A stretch of 64,000 nucleotides of DNA. It comes from Serratia proteamaculans (GTDB lineage: Bacteria > Pseudomonadota > Gammaproteobacteria > Enterobacterales > Enterobacteriaceae). The notes beneath the pieces were generated by a model. That model had not been told where the DNA came from. It ran no database searches and saw nothing but the letters and a program-made list of their open reading frames with translations. Of the stretch, positions 1 through 9,391 are shown in pieces (the first letter of the stretch is position 1; each line of letters begins with the position of its first letter). The DNA lies in NCBI RefSeq assembly GCF_008830365.1, contig NZ_WBKI01000001.1:186001-250000 (forward strand), in the 5' to 3' direction. Position numbers and translations under genes: made by a program.

Positions 1-663
1 GGCCATAGCCTGGGTGAATACTCGGCGCTGGTGTGCGCGGGCGTGCTGGATTTCCAGGCGGCAATCCGTCTGGTCGAGCTGCGCGGCAAACTGATGCAGG
101 AAGCGGTGCCGGAAGGTACTGGTGCGATGTCCGCCATTATCGGTCTGGACAACGCGGCTATCGCCAAGGCTTGTGAAGAATCTGCCCAGGGGCAGGTTGT
201 TTCGCCGGTGAACTTCAATTCACCGGGCCAGGTAGTGATCGCCGGCAATAAAGAAGCGGTTGAACGTGCAGGTGCGGCCTGTAAAGCCGCAGGCGCCAAG
301 CGTGCGCTGCCGTTGCCGGTGAGCGTGCCTTCGCACTGCGCACTGATGAAACCGGCTGCAGACAAGCTGGCCATCGCGTTGCAGGAAATCACCTTCAGTG
401 CGCCACAGGTGCCGGTGGTGAATAATGTCGACGTGCGCACCGAAACCGATCCAGAAGCGCTCCGCAGTGCGCTGGTGCGTCAGTTGTACAGTCCGGTGCG
501 TTGGACCGAGAGCGTAGAGTTTATGGCAGCACAGGGCGTTACGCTGCTGCTAGAGGTTGGTCCGGGTAAAGTTCTGACCGGTCTGACTAAACGTATTGTT
601 GATACCCTGACGGCGGCGGCGGTTAATGACGCAGCCAGCCTGACAGCGGCGCTTGAACAATAA
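1..663 (+). CDS. fabD: Malonyl-CoA:ACP transacylase, 5'-truncated by window edge
   Basis: Moves malonyl from CoA to acyl carrier protein, supplying the extender for fatty-acid synthesis in the cytoplasm. The reading frame is open from base 1 and gives 220 residues. The nucleophile motif GHSLGEY starts at the first codon, with the catalytic Ser at codon 3, and the catalytic His lies in VPSHCALM. E. coli FabD has 309 residues with Ser92 in this motif, so about 89 residues lie outside the window. The C-terminal GPGKVLTGL is typical of the family. fabG follows 11 bases after the stop behind an AGAGG ribosome site, as in the conserved fab operon. Confidence 0.97.
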   Translation, partial: GHSLGEYSALVCAGVLDFQAAIRLVELRGKLMQEAVPEGTGAMSAIIGLDNAAIAKACEESAQGQVVSPVNFNSPGQVVIAGNKEAVERAGAACKAAGAKRALPLPVSVPSHCALMKPAADKLAIALQEITFSAPQVPVVNNVDVRTETDPEALRSALVRQLYSPVRWTESVEFMAAQGVTLLLEVGPGKVLTGLTKRIVDTLTAAAVNDAASLTAALEQ

Positions 664-674
664 AGAGGAAAACA

Positions 675-1409
675 ATGAGCTTCGAAGGTAAAGTTGTTCT
701 GGTCACCGGCGCTAGCCGGGGTATTGGCCGGGCTATTGCAGAAACGTTTGTAGCACGTGGTGCTAAAGTTATCGGCACCGCCACCAGTGAAAGCGGCGCT
801 GAGGCTATCAGCAGCTACCTGGGTGCAAACGGCAAAGGGTTTGCGTTGAATGTGGTCGATGCTCAATCTATCGACAGCGTTCTGGCATCTATTCGTGCTG
901 AATTTGGCGAAATCGACATTTTAGTGAATAATGCCGGTATTACGCGTGATAACCTCCTGATGCGTATGAAGGACGATGAGTGGCAGGATATCCTGAACAC
1001 CAATCTGACTTCCGTATTCCGTCTGTCAAAAGCGGTAATGCGAGCTATGATGAAAAAGCGGTTTGGCCGTATCATCACCATCGGTTCTGTAGTCGGAACC
1101 ATGGGGAACGCAGGGCAGGCTAATTACGCGGCGGCTAAAGCCGGTTTGATTGGTTTTAGTAAGTCTTTGGCACGTGAAGTTGCTTCGCGTGGCATTACGG
1201 TCAACGTCGTGGCACCTGGCTTTATTGAGACGGACATGACACGGGCGTTGACAGATGATCAGCGTGCAGGCATTTTGTCATCAGTTCCAGCCAATCGGCT
1301 GGGGGATGCTAAAGAAATCGCCAGCGCTGTTGCATTTTTAGCCTCTGATGAGGCTGGCTACATCACCGGTGAAACGTTGCATGTCAATGGCGGCATGTAC
1401 ATGATTTAA
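675..1409 (+). CDS. fabG: 3-oxoacyl-ACP reductase FabG
   Basis: NADPH-dependent reduction of 3-oxoacyl-ACP to 3-hydroxyacyl-ACP, the first reductive step of each elongation cycle. It has 244 residues, the same as E. coli. It is a short-chain dehydrogenase with the cofactor motif GASRGIG at residues 12-18, the NNAG motif, a Ser in IGSVVG, and the catalytic YAAAK (Tyr151, Lys155 by family numbering). The ATG follows AAAGAGG with normal spacing. It sits between fabD and acpP in the conserved order, and the call is secure. Confidence 0.98.
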   Translation: MSFEGKVVLVTGASRGIGRAIAETFVARGAKVIGTATSESGAEAISSYLGANGKGFALNVVDAQSIDSVLASIRAEFGEIDILVNNAGITRDNLLMRMKDDEWQDILNTNLTSVFRLSKAVMRAMMKKRFGRIITIGSVVGTMGNAGQANYAAAKAGLIGFSKSLAREVASRGITVNVVAPGFIETDMTRALTDDQRAGILSSVPANRLGDAKEIASAVAFLASDEAGYITGETLHVNGGMYMI

Positions 1410-1504
1410 AAAATGCGAAAACTATTTGCGTTATTTGGGGTAAAAACCGCAAAATAGCGTAAAATCGTGGTTTGACCAGCCGGGATTTAGTTGCATCTTT
1501 TTCA

Positions 1505-1520
1505 ACATTTTATACACTAC
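1505..1520 (+). promoter_or_regulatory. acpP: Candidate acpP promoter -10 region
   Basis: A TATACA hexamer at 1511-1516 lies about 50 bases before the acpP ATG, in the 154-base fabG-acpP gap. This gap is where a separate strong acpP promoter is expected, since ACP is made in great excess over its neighbours. No convincing -35 at 17-base spacing was seen, so this rests on the -10 alone. Confidence 0.4.
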
Positions 1521-1563
1521 GAAAACCATCGCGAAAGCGAGTTTTGATAGGAAATTTAAGAGT

Positions 1564-1800
1564 ATGAGCACTATCGAAGAACGCGTTAAGAAAATCATTG
1601 TTGAGCAGTTGGGTGTTAAACAGGAAGAAGTTTTAAATAACGCTTCTTTCGTTGAAGATCTGGGTGCTGATTCTCTTGACACCGTTGAGCTGGTAATGGC
1701 TCTGGAAGAAGAGTTCGACACAGAGATTCCAGACGAAGAAGCTGAGAAAATCACTACTGTTCAGGCAGCTATTGATTTCATCAACGCCAGCCAGCAGTAA
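1564..1800 (+). CDS. acpP: Acyl carrier protein
   Basis: Carries growing acyl chains on a 4'-phosphopantetheine arm for fatty-acid, lipid A and phospholipid synthesis. It has 78 residues and is strongly acidic. The GADSLD motif holds the Ser that receives the prosthetic group (Ser37 counting Met; Ser36 in the mature protein). The sequence is almost identical to E. coli AcpP across its four-helix fold. Codons are of the highly expressed type. A strong hairpin terminator follows the stop, separating it in part from fabF. Confidence 0.99.
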   Translation: MSTIEERVKKIIVEQLGVKQEEVLNNASFVEDLGADSLDTVELVMALEEEFDTEIPDEEAEKITTVQAAIDFINASQQ

Positions 1801-1811
1801 GAGAACATATC

Positions 1812-1843
1812 TAGGCGGTCACTCGACCGCCTAAGTTTTTTTT
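1812..1843 (+). terminator. acpP rho-independent terminator
   Basis: A perfect 9-bp stem TAGGCGGTC/GACCGCCTA (1812-1820 and 1825-1833) with loop ACTC is followed by an eight-T run. It lies in the acpP-fabF gap and should end most acpP transcripts or attenuate read-through into fabF. Confidence 0.9.
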
Positions 1844-1881
1844 ATCCCTAGTGTCATATTTTCCCTCCTTGGAGGACAAAC

Positions 1882-3123
1882 GTGTCTAAGCGTCGAGTAG
1901 TTGTGACCGGACTGGGCATGTTGTCTCCTGTCGGCAATACGGTAGAGTCCACATGGACAGCTCTTCTTGCCGGTCAGAGTGGCATCAGCCTGATCGACCA
2001 TTTCGATACCACAGCCTATGCGACCAAGTTTGCTGGCCTGGTAAAGGATTTTAATTCAGAGGATTTCATCTCACGCAAAGATGCGCGCAAGATGGACGCC
2101 TTCATCCAATACGGTATCGCGGCCGGCATGCAAGCTATGCAGGATGCGCAATTGGATATCACCGAGGCTAACGCCAGCCGCATTGGTGCCGCTATCGGCT
2201 CCGGTATTGGCGGCCTGGGTTTGATTGAAGAAAACCACAGTTCACTGGTTAACGGTGGCCCACGGAAAATCAGTCCGTTCTTTGTGCCGTCAACCATCGT
2301 TAACATGATTGCAGGCCACCTGACCATCATGTACGGCATGCGTGGCCCGAGCATTTCGATCGCCACCGCCTGTACTTCAGGTGTGCACAACATTGGCCAT
2401 GCCGCGCGCATCATTGCTTACAATGATGCTGACGTCATGTTGGCCGGTGGGGCAGAGAAAGCCAGTACCCCGTTGGGTGTCGGCGGTTTTGGCGCAGCAC
2501 GCGCATTGTCGACCCGTAACGAAAACCCGCAAGCGGCCAGCCGCCCATGGGACAAAGACCGTGACGGTTTTGTTCTGGGTGACGGTGCCGGCATGATGGT
2601 ACTGGAAGAGTACGAACACGCCAAAAAACGCGGCGCCAAGATTTATGCTGAAGTTGTCGGCTTTGGGATGAGCAGCGATGCTTATCACATGACGTCCCCT
2701 CCTGAGAATGGGGCGGGTGCAGCGTTAGCGATGGAAAATGCGTTGCTTGATGCCGGTGTGACTACGTCACAAATCGGTTATATCAATGCGCACGGCACCT
2801 CAACGCCGGCCGGTGACAAAGCCGAAACGCAGGCGGTGAAGTCGGTATTTGGCAGCGATGCGCAGCGCGTGATGGTCAGTTCGACCAAATCGATGACCGG
2901 CCACCTGTTGGGTGCTGCAGGCGCGATCGAATCGATCTTCACCGTATTGGCATTGCGTGACCAGGCCGTTCCGCCAACCATCAACCTGGATAATCCGGAT
3001 GAAGGTTGCGATCTGGACTTTGTTCCGCACGAAGCGCGCCAGGTGAGTGATATGCAGTACACACTGTGTAACTCCTTCGGCTTCGGTGGTACCAACGGTT
3101 CACTGATCTTCCGCAAGGTGTAA
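1882..3123 (+). CDS. fabF: 3-oxoacyl-ACP synthase II (KASII)
   Basis: Condenses malonyl-ACP with acyl-ACP and is central to elongation and temperature control of cis-vaccenate content. It has 413 residues, the E. coli length. Visible motifs are the nucleophile Cys in ATACTSGVH and the two catalytic His in [11 protein letters not shown] and [15 protein letters not shown] (about residues 164, 304 and 341 by family numbering). The start is GTG at 1882, after GGAGG at 1871-1875. That Shine-Dalgarno is itself part of the palindrome CCTCCTTGGAGG. It is the last fab gene of the cluster and a terminator follows. Confidence 0.98.
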   Translation: MSKRRVVVTGLGMLSPVGNTVESTWTALLAGQSGISLIDHFDTTAYATKFAGLVKDFNSEDFISRKDARKMDAFIQYGIAAGMQAMQDAQLDITEANASRIGAAIGSGIGGLGLIEENHSSLVNGGPRKISPFFVPSTIVNMIAGHLTIMYGMRGPSISIATACTSGVHNIGHAARIIAYNDADVMLAGGAEKASTPLGVGGFGAARALSTRNENPQAASRPWDKDRDGFVLGDGAGMMVLEEYEHAKKRGAKIYAEVVGFGMSSDAYHMTSPPENGAGAALAMENALLDAGVTTSQIGYINAHGTSTPAGDKAETQAVKSVFGSDAQRVMVSSTKSMTGHLLGAAGAIESIFTVLALRDQAVPPTINLDNPDEGCDLDFVPHEARQVSDMQYTLCNSFGFGGTNGSLIFRKV

Positions 3124-3148
3124 TACCTCAGTTGGCAGATGCTATAAA

Positions 3149-3177
3149 AGCCCGGTTTTTAAAACCGGGCTTTTTTT
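3149..3177 (+). terminator. fabF rho-independent terminator
   Basis: Stem GCCCGGTTTT (3150-3159) pairs with AAAACCGGGC (3161-3170) and is followed by seven T residues. It ends the fab cluster before pabC. Confidence 0.9.
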
Positions 3178-3299
3178 ATGGCGTTGACCCGTGACTCGGA
3201 AAGCTCTGCTTGCCGGTATTATAGCCAAACGGCAAGCTGCTGCTAATGGCACCTGCGCCTGTTATTCTGTAGTGATACCAAAGCGGTCAGGGGGAGTCT

Positions 3300-4097
3300 A
3301 TGTACTGGATTAATGGGCATCAGCACAATGCGCTAGCGCCAAGCGATCGCGGTTTGCAGTTTGGCGACGGTTGTTTCACGACTGCCCGGGTGACCGAGGG
3401 TAAAATCGACCTGTTGCCCTGGCATATCGAGCGACTGCAGTTGGCGGCACAGCGGCTGATGCTGCCAGCCTGTGACTGGAGCGCTTTGGAAGATGAAATG
3501 GTGCACGCGGCAGAATCTATCCCCCTGGGCGTGGTCAAAGCGATACTGACGCGCGGCAGCGGTGGCCGAGGTTACAGCTCGAAAGGCTGTGAGGCTCCTA
3601 CACGCATTGTCTCTCGCAGTGCCTACCCGATACACTATCTGCCATGGCGTGAACGGGGCATCAGCCTGACGCTCAGTCCGGTAGCGCTGGGGCGTAATCC
3701 CCTGTTGGCTGGGCTGAAGCATTTGAACCGTTTGGAGCAGGTGTTGATCCGCACGCATCTTGACCAGACGACCGCCGACGAGGCGCTGGTGCTTGACACT
3801 GCCGGTATGCTGGTGGAATGCTGTGCGGCTAATTTGTTCTGGCGTAAGGGAAAAGCAGTCTTTACGCCGAACTTGGGTCAGGCCGGGGTGGCCGGGTTGA
3901 TGCGTCGTCGGGTGATTGAGCTGCTGACGGGCAGCGAATACTCGCTGCATTGCGTCAGTGAGCCGCTGGAGACGCTGGCCGATGCCGAAGAAGTGCTGGT
4001 GAGCAATGCGTTAATGCCGTTGCTACCGGTCAATACTGCGCAATCATGGCGTTACCCTTCACGCCAACTGTATGATTTTTTGCGCCCACACTGTTAA
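3300..4097 (+). CDS. pabC: Aminodeoxychorismate lyase
   Basis: PLP enzyme that splits 4-amino-4-deoxychorismate to 4-aminobenzoate and pyruvate in folate synthesis. It has 265 residues (E. coli 269) of the class IV aminotransferase fold. Hallmarks are SDRGLQFGDGCFTT near the N-terminus, the PLP-binding Lys in GLKHLNRLEQ (about residue 141), and ECCAANLFWRKG. The ATG follows a GGGGAG site. The stop lies 13 bases before mltG, as in E. coli. Confidence 0.95.
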   Translation: MYWINGHQHNALAPSDRGLQFGDGCFTTARVTEGKIDLLPWHIERLQLAAQRLMLPACDWSALEDEMVHAAESIPLGVVKAILTRGSGGRGYSSKGCEAPTRIVSRSAYPIHYLPWRERGISLTLSPVALGRNPLLAGLKHLNRLEQVLIRTHLDQTTADEALVLDTAGMLVECCAANLFWRKGKAVFTPNLGQAGVAGLMRRRVIELLTGSEYSLHCVSEPLETLADAEEVLVSNALMPLLPVNTAQSWRYPSRQLYDFLRPHC

Positions 4098-4110
4098 CGA
4101 TGGCTGATTG

Positions 4111-5136
4111 ATGAAGAAAAGAAAGCTGAAGTTCGTTTCTATTATTGTTGTTCTGGTATTGGGCCTGCTGTTTTGGGGTTACCAGAAGGTTGAACGCTTC
4201 GCGGATACGCCATTGGCGATCCAGCAGGAAGCCATTTTTAAACTGCCAGCAGGGACCGGACGAGTGGCGCTGGAAGGGTTGCTGGTACGTGACAAGCTGA
4301 TCCGCAACGGTAAGTGGTTCCCATGGCTGCTGCGCCTGGAGCCGCAATTGGCGGAGTTTAAGGCCGGGACTTACCGCTTTACGCCGGGCATGACGGTGCG
4401 TCAAATGCTTAAACTGTTGGCCAGCGGTAAAGAAGCCCAATTCAGCGCGCGCTTTATTGAAGGCTCCCGCCTGAGTGACTGGCTGATGGTGCTGCAACAG
4501 TCTAAATACCTCAAACATACGCTGGCCGGTAAAAGCGAGGCGGAAATCGCCGAAGCGCTGGGGCTGCCGGAAGGCACCAGCCCGGAAGGGCGCCTGTACC
4601 CGGATACCTATCTGTACACGGCAGGCATGAGTGATATGGCGCTGTTGAAGCGAGCCCATCTGCGTATGATAAAAGCGCTTGAGAGCGCCTGGCAAGGCCG
4701 TGAGGCAGACTTGCCGTACAAGACACCGGAACAGTTGCTGACCATGGCCTCGATCATTGAGAAAGAGACCGCAGTGCCGGAGGAGCGTACTAAAGTGGCG
4801 TCGGTATTCATTAACCGCCTGCGTATTGGCATGCGTTTGCAGACCGACCCGACGGTGATCTACGGCATGGGTGACAATTATAATGGCAACATTACCCGCA
4901 AAGATTTGGAAACGCCGACGCCGTACAACACCTATGTGATCAACGGTTTACCGCCAACGCCGATTGCCATGCCGGGTCAGGCCTCGCTGGAAGCTGCTGC
5001 CAATCCGGCGAAAACGCCTTATTTGTACTTTGTTGCCGACGGCAAGGGCGGGCATCAATTTACCACTAACCTGGCCAGCCATAATCAGGCAGTGCGCGCC
5101 TATCGACAGGCGTTAAAGGAAAAGAATGAAAAGTAA
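4111..5136 (+). CDS. mltG: Endolytic murein transglycosylase MltG
   Basis: Inner-membrane lytic transglycosylase that cleaves nascent glycan strands and is thought to set glycan chain ends. The ATG at 4111 gives 341 residues (E. coli 340). An upstream in-frame TTG at 4108 adds only one residue and is less likely. A cytoplasmic MKKRKLK stretch precedes one transmembrane helix (about residues 8-25). A LysM-like region follows, then the YceG catalytic domain with Glu in [14 protein letters not shown], and [11 protein letters not shown]. The 3' end overlaps tmk by 11 bases, indicating translational coupling. Confidence 0.96.
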   Translation: MKKRKLKFVSIIVVLVLGLLFWGYQKVERFADTPLAIQQEAIFKLPAGTGRVALEGLLVRDKLIRNGKWFPWLLRLEPQLAEFKAGTYRFTPGMTVRQMLKLLASGKEAQFSARFIEGSRLSDWLMVLQQSKYLKHTLAGKSEAEIAEALGLPEGTSPEGRLYPDTYLYTAGMSDMALLKRAHLRMIKALESAWQGREADLPYKTPEQLLTMASIIEKETAVPEERTKVASVFINRLRIGMRLQTDPTVIYGMGDNYNGNITRKDLETPTPYNTYVINGLPPTPIAMPGQASLEAAANPAKTPYLYFVADGKGGHQFTTNLASHNQAVRAYRQALKEKNEK

Positions 5137-5764
5137 ATTCGTGGTTATCGAAGGGCTTGAAGGTGCGGGTAAAACCACCGCGCGCGATACCGTGGTCAAC
5201 GTACTACGCGAGCATGGCATCAACGATATTACTTTTACCCGTGAACCGGGTGGCACGCCGTTGGCAGAAAAACTGCGCGACCTGTTCAAGCGCGGCGTGG
5301 ATGGCGAACTGCCGACCATCAAGGCCGAGGTACTGATGTTGTATGCGGCCCGCGTACAACTGGTGGAAACGGTGATCAAACCGGCATTGGAGCGCGGTGC
5401 CTGGGTAGTTGGCGATCGTCACGACTTGTCTTCTCAAGCCTATCAGGGGGGGGGCCGGGGTGTGGATCAACAACTGATGGCTTCGCTGCGTGACACGGTA
5501 CTGGGAGATTTTCGGCCGAACCTGACGCTTTACCTGGATTTGCCGCCGTTAGTGGGCTTGCAGCGTGCGCGTGCGCGCGGCGAACTGGATCGCATCGAGC
5601 AAGAGGCACTGCCGTTCTTTGAGCGCACCCGCGCGCGTTACCTGGAGTTGGCGGCACAGGATGACTCTATTGTCACCGTTGACGCTTCTCAGTCGCTGGA
5701 GCAGGTGACGGCGGCGATCCGTCGTAGCGTTAGCCAATGGCTGCAGCAGCAGGAAGGCGTGTAA
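5126..5764 (+). CDS. tmk: Thymidylate kinase
   Basis: Phosphorylates dTMP to dTDP, an essential step of dTTP supply. It has 212 residues (E. coli 213). The P-loop GLEGAGKTT is at residues 9-17, the DR(Y/H) motif appears as [17 protein letters not shown], and the LID segment [10 protein letters not shown] is the bacterial type. The start lies inside mltG and the stop overlaps the holB start as TAATG, so the three genes form a coupled run. A run of eight G residues at 5451-5458 sits inside the open frame. Confidence 0.97.
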   Translation: MKSKFVVIEGLEGAGKTTARDTVVNVLREHGINDITFTREPGGTPLAEKLRDLFKRGVDGELPTIKAEVLMLYAARVQLVETVIKPALERGAWVVGDRHDLSSQAYQGGGRGVDQQLMASLRDTVLGDFRPNLTLYLDLPPLVGLQRARARGELDRIEQEALPFFERTRARYLELAAQDDSIVTVDASQSLEQVTAAIRRSVSQWLQQQEGV

Positions 5765-6771
5765 TGAACTGGTATCCGTGGCTGAACACCCCTTATCGGC
5801 AATTGGTCGGGCAATATGCTACCGGTCGCGGTCATCACGCACTGCTGTTGCATGCCGCTGCGGGCAATGGCGAGGATGCGCTGGCCTATGGGTTGAGCCG
5901 CTGGCTGATCTGCCAGCGCCGCAACGGTGAGAAAAGCTGCGGTGAATGTCATAGCTGTCGATTGATGCTGGCGGGTAACCACCCGGATTATCACGTGCTG
6001 ACGCCGGAAAAAGGCAAAAGCAGCCTGGGAGTGGAGCCCATTCGTCAGGTGATTGAAATCCTTTATTCGCATGCACAGCAGGGCGGCGCCAAGGTGATTT
6101 GGCTACCACAGGCTGAATTGCTGACCGAGGCCGCCGCCAACGCTTTGTTGAAAACGCTGGAAGAACCGCCGGAAAAAACCTTTTTCCTGTTGAGTTGCCG
6201 TGAGCCTTCACGCCTGCTGGCGACGCTGCGCAGCCGTTGTTTATATTGGCACCTCGCCAGTCCGGATGAGCAGCTCAGCCTGCAATGGTTGAACCGCCAA
6301 ACGCCGGGTAATCAGGTTGATCTTCTGACGGCCTTGCGCCTGCACGATGGCGCCCCGCTGGCTGCGGAGCAATTGCTGCAGCCAGAACGTTGGCAGCAGC
6401 GCAGCGCGCTGTGCAGCGCCCTGAGTGCCGCATTGCCGCAGCATGACATGCTGTCCTTGTTGCCGGTGTTGAATCATGAAGACGTTGCTGAACGGCTACA
6501 CTGGTTATGCGCGTTATTGATGGACGCCATGAAGTGGCAGCAGGGGGCCGCCAGCTTTGTATTGAATCAGGATCAGCAGCCGCTGGTGCACCAACTGGCC
6601 AGTCGCCTGAGCAGCAGTTCGCTGCAGCAAGGGTTGCAGCAATGGCTTTATTGCCGTCATCAGTTGCTGAGCGTCGTCGGTGTTAACCGTGAACTGCTGC
6701 TGACCGAACAGTTACTTGGCTGGGAGCAGATGCTCGGCGCTACCGGCTATTCCCACCCTCATTCGCTGTAA
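5764..6771 (+). CDS. holB: DNA polymerase III delta-prime subunit
   Basis: Stator subunit of the clamp loader that opens and loads the beta clamp. The ATG at 5764 gives 335 residues (E. coli 334); an upstream frame extension at 5737 lies inside tmk and is rejected. Visible are a degenerate P-loop (HAAAGNGEDA, no Walker Lys, as known for delta-prime), a zinc module with Cys at CGECHSC, and the SRC motif in LATLRSRCLY supplying the arginine finger. One-base overlap with tmk. Confidence 0.96.
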   Translation: MNWYPWLNTPYRQLVGQYATGRGHHALLLHAAAGNGEDALAYGLSRWLICQRRNGEKSCGECHSCRLMLAGNHPDYHVLTPEKGKSSLGVEPIRQVIEILYSHAQQGGAKVIWLPQAELLTEAAANALLKTLEEPPEKTFFLLSCREPSRLLATLRSRCLYWHLASPDEQLSLQWLNRQTPGNQVDLLTALRLHDGAPLAAEQLLQPERWQQRSALCSALSAALPQHDMLSLLPVLNHEDVAERLHWLCALLMDAMKWQQGAASFVLNQDQQPLVHQLASRLSSSSLQQGLQQWLYCRHQLLSVVGVNRELLLTEQLLGWEQMLGATGYSHPHSL

Positions 6772-6785
6772 AAGAGTTAAATATT

Positions 6786-7562
6786 ATGTTGTTAGTAGAT
6801 TCTCATTGTCACCTTGACGGCCTGGATTACCAAACGCTGCACCAAAACGTAGATGATGCCCTGGCGAAGGCCAAGGCGCGCGATGTGGGCTACGTGTTGG
6901 CGGTCGCTACCACCTTGCCGGGCTATCAGGCAATGACGCAGTTGATTGGCACTCGCGACGACGTGGCGTTCTCCTGTGGGGTACATCCACTCAATCTGGA
7001 AGGAGGTTACGATTACGCTGAGCTGCGCCGTTTGGCGGCGGCAGAGCAGGTAGTGGCACTGGGTGAAACCGGGCTGGATTATTTCTATCAGAAAGATAAT
7101 CTCGAACTGCAACAAGCGTCGTTTCGTGAACATATCCGCATCGGTCGTGATCTGAACAAACCGGTGATCGTGCATACCCGCGATGCGCGTGAAGACACGC
7201 TGGCGATCCTGCGTGAAGAAAATGCCCAGGACTGCGGCGGTGTGTTGCACTGCTTTACTGAAGATTGTGCTACCGCGGAGGCCTTGCTGGATCTGGGATT
7301 CTACATTTCCTTCTCCGGCATTTTGACCTTCCGCAACGCAGAACAACTGCGTGAGGTAGCGCGCTACGTGCCGCTGGATCGTATTCTGGTGGAAACTGAT
7401 TCGCCGTATCTGGCACCGGTGCCGCATCGCGGCAAAGAAAACCAACCTGCCTATGTGCGCGATGTGGCTGAATACATGGCGGTATTGAAGGGCGTGAGCC
7501 TGGAAACGCTGGCCGAAACCACTACCGCCAACTTTTCACGCTTATTTCACATCGAACTCTGA
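6786..7562 (+). CDS. ycfH: TatD-family metal-dependent hydrolase YcfH
   Basis: Member of the TatD deoxyribonuclease family, with a two-metal TIM barrel. The exact cellular substrate of YcfH is not established. It has 258 residues, about seven fewer than E. coli at the C-terminus. Metal ligands are visible: HCHLD near the start, Glu in ALGETGLDY, His in VIVHTRDA and LHCFTED, and Asp in VETDSPYLAP. It follows holB by 14 bases and probably belongs to the same transcript. Confidence 0.93.
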   Translation: MLLVDSHCHLDGLDYQTLHQNVDDALAKAKARDVGYVLAVATTLPGYQAMTQLIGTRDDVAFSCGVHPLNLEGGYDYAELRRLAAAEQVVALGETGLDYFYQKDNLELQQASFREHIRIGRDLNKPVIVHTRDAREDTLAILREENAQDCGGVLHCFTEDCATAEALLDLGFYISFSGILTFRNAEQLREVARYVPLDRILVETDSPYLAPVPHRGKENQPAYVRDVAEYMAVLKGVSLETLAETTTANFSRLFHIEL

Positions 7563-7627
7563 GCTTTGGCCTAGGCTATAGCTGGGGTCAACGAAATCTG
7601 AATTTTTTTTAAGCTCGTAATTAATCG

Positions 7628-7660
7628 CCGAAACGGGTAATGTTCCCACCCGTTTTCGGG
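7628..7660 (+). terminator. Possible hairpin after ycfH
   Basis: CCGAAACGGGT (7628-7638) pairs with ACCCGTTTTCGG (7648-7659), with one bulged T. The T-run at 7674-7679 is 14 bases further on, so this may be a weak terminator or a structured element in the ycfH-ptsG gap. Confidence 0.4.
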
Positions 7661-7735
7661 CGAGGTGCGGGCGTTTTTTGCTCTCTTTTGACGAAAAATA
7701 GGCGATATAAGAAAAATGCCCGGTTTTGTTCATCG

Positions 7736-7757
7736 AAACGTGACTGTCATCAAACAT
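7736..7757 (+). promoter_or_regulatory. ptsG: CRP site of the ptsG promoter
   Basis: CGTGA (7739-7743), six bases, then TCAAA (7750-7754) matches the CRP consensus TGTGA-N6-TCACA at 8 of 10 positions. It also resembles the E. coli ptsG site. Its centre (7746.5) is about 41.5 bases before the start expected from the -10 at 7776-7781, the class II activator position. Confidence 0.7.
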
Positions 7758-7767
7758 TGCGCAGCCT

Positions 7768-7790
7768 ATTTATTTTACTCTGCGTAATAA
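7768..7790 (+). promoter_or_regulatory. ptsG: Mlc operator overlapping the ptsG -10
   Basis: TTATTTTACTCTGCGTAATAA (7770-7790, here written around the central CTCTGC) is close to the Mlc operator of E. coli ptsG and contains the likely -10 TACTCT (7776-7781). Mlc bound here would block polymerase until glucose transport sequesters it. The predicted leader is about 112 bases. Confidence 0.65.
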
Positions 7791-7876
7791 TTCAAGGGGT
7801 GCTCAGACACCCTGAATTGCAGGGGTTTTTTCTCCCCCCCTTGCAACGCGAAGAATCGCGAAAAGTAGCAAAGCAC

Positions 7877-7900
7877 TATTACTCAGGAGCACACTCAACT
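7877..7900 (+). promoter_or_regulatory. ptsG: SgrS-pairing segment and RBS of ptsG
   Basis: ACTCAGGAGCACACTCAAC (7881-7899) directly before the ptsG ATG keeps the E. coli ptsG segment to which the glucose-phosphate stress sRNA SgrS pairs, including the AGGAG Shine-Dalgarno. SgrS itself is not in this window. The inference is repression of ptsG translation during sugar-phosphate stress. Confidence 0.65.
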
Positions 7901-9334
7901 ATGTTCAAGAACGCATTTGCAAACCTGCAAAAAGTAGGTAAGTCGCTAATGCTGCCGGTATCCGTATTGCCTATCGCAGGTATCCTGCTGGGCGTCGGTT
8001 CCGCCAACTTTAGCTGGCTACCTGCGGTAGTCTCACACGTGATGGCGGAAGCCGGCGGTTCCGTTTTCGCCAACATGCCGCTGATTTTTGCCATCGGTGT
8101 TGCCCTGGGCTTCACCAATAACGACGGTGTTTCCGCGTTAGCCGCAGTAGTGGCTTACGGCATCATGGTGAAAACCATGGCGGTGGTAGCACCGCTGGTG
8201 CTGCACCTGCCGGCTGAAGAGATTGCGGCCAAACACCTGGCGGATACCGGTGTGCTCGGGGGGATTATCTCCGGCTCCATCGCTGCCTATATGTTTAACC
8301 GCTTCTTCCGCATTCAATTGCCGGAATACCTGGGCTTCTTTGCCGGTAAGCGCTTTGTGCCGATTATTTCCGGCCTGGCGGCAATCGTTCTGGGCGTAGT
8401 GTTGTCCTTCATCTGGCCTCCAATCGGTACGGCTATCCAGACCTTCTCCCAGTGGGCGGCTTATCAGAACCCGGTCGTGGCGTTTGGTATCTACGGCGTG
8501 GTTGAACGTGCGCTGGTGCCGTTCGGTCTGCACCATATCTGGAACGTGCCGTTCCAAATGCAGATTGGTGAATACACCAACGCAGCGGGTCAGGTGTTCC
8601 ACGGCGATATTCCACGTTATATGGCGGGTGACCCAACTGCGGGTAAACTGTCCGGTGGCTTCCTGTTTAAAATGTACGGTCTGCCTGCCGCTGCGATTGC
8701 CATCTGGCACTCAGCCAAGCCGGAAAACCGCGCAAAAGTCGGCGGTATCATGATCTCCGCTGCGCTGACCTCGTTCCTGACCGGTATCACCGAGCCGATC
8801 GAGTTCTCCTTCATGTTCGTTGCGCCGATCCTGTACGCAATCCATGCCATCCTGGCTGGCCTGGCGTTCCCGATCTGTATCCTGTTGGGGATGCGTGACG
8901 GCACCAGCTTCTCACACGGTCTGATCGACTTTATCGTTCTGAGCGGCAACAGCAGCAAAATCTGGCTGTTCCCAATCGTCGGTATCATCTACGGTCTGGT
9001 GTACTACACCATCTTCCGCGTGCTGATTGCCAAGCTGGATCTGAAAACCCCGGGTCGTGAAGACACGATTTCTGAGCAAGTTGCACAGGGCGGTTCTGAA
9101 ATGTCTGCGGCGTTGGTACAGGCTTTCGGCGGTAAAGACAACATCACCAACCTGGATGCCTGCATCACCCGTCTGCGCGTTAGCGTGGCGGACGTGAGCA
9201 AGGTTGACCAGGCTGGCTTGAAAAAACTGGGTGCTGCCGGCGTAGTTGTCGCAGGCTCGGGTGTTCAGGCTATCTTTGGTACCAAATCTGACAACCTGAA
9301 AACGGATATGGACGAATACATCCGTAATCATTAA
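7901..9334 (+). CDS. ptsG: PTS glucose-specific EIICB component
   Basis: Inner-membrane glucose permease and phosphotransferase that takes up glucose as glucose-6-phosphate. The ATG at 7901 gives 477 residues, exactly the E. coli length, and follows AGGAG; the open frame extends upstream to 7640, but that is leader sequence. EIIC spans about residues 1-385 with many membrane helices and the GITEPIEF substrate motif. A linker precedes EIIB with the phosphorylated Cys in [10 protein letters not shown] (about residue 421). Upstream CRP, Mlc and SgrS sites indicate conserved regulation. A terminator follows. Confidence 0.98.
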   Translation: MFKNAFANLQKVGKSLMLPVSVLPIAGILLGVGSANFSWLPAVVSHVMAEAGGSVFANMPLIFAIGVALGFTNNDGVSALAAVVAYGIMVKTMAVVAPLVLHLPAEEIAAKHLADTGVLGGIISGSIAAYMFNRFFRIQLPEYLGFFAGKRFVPIISGLAAIVLGVVLSFIWPPIGTAIQTFSQWAAYQNPVVAFGIYGVVERALVPFGLHHIWNVPFQMQIGEYTNAAGQVFHGDIPRYMAGDPTAGKLSGGFLFKMYGLPAAAIAIWHSAKPENRAKVGGIMISAALTSFLTGITEPIEFSFMFVAPILYAIHAILAGLAFPICILLGMRDGTSFSHGLIDFIVLSGNSSKIWLFPIVGIIYGLVYYTIFRVLIAKLDLKTPGREDTISEQVAQGGSEMSAALVQAFGGKDNITNLDACITRLRVSVADVSKVDQAGLKKLGAAGVVVAGSGVQAIFGTKSDNLKTDMDEYIRNH

Positions 9335-9355
9335 TTCAGGTAGGGGAGTTTCAAA

Positions 9356-9379
9356 GGGAGGCGAAAGCCTCCCTTTTTT
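9356..9379 (+). terminator. ptsG terminator
   Basis: GGGAGGC (9356-9362), tetraloop GAAA, GCCTCCC (9367-9373), then six T residues. It lies between ptsG and the convergent mntR. Confidence 0.9.
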
Positions 9380-9391
9380 ATTGGCGAGGAT

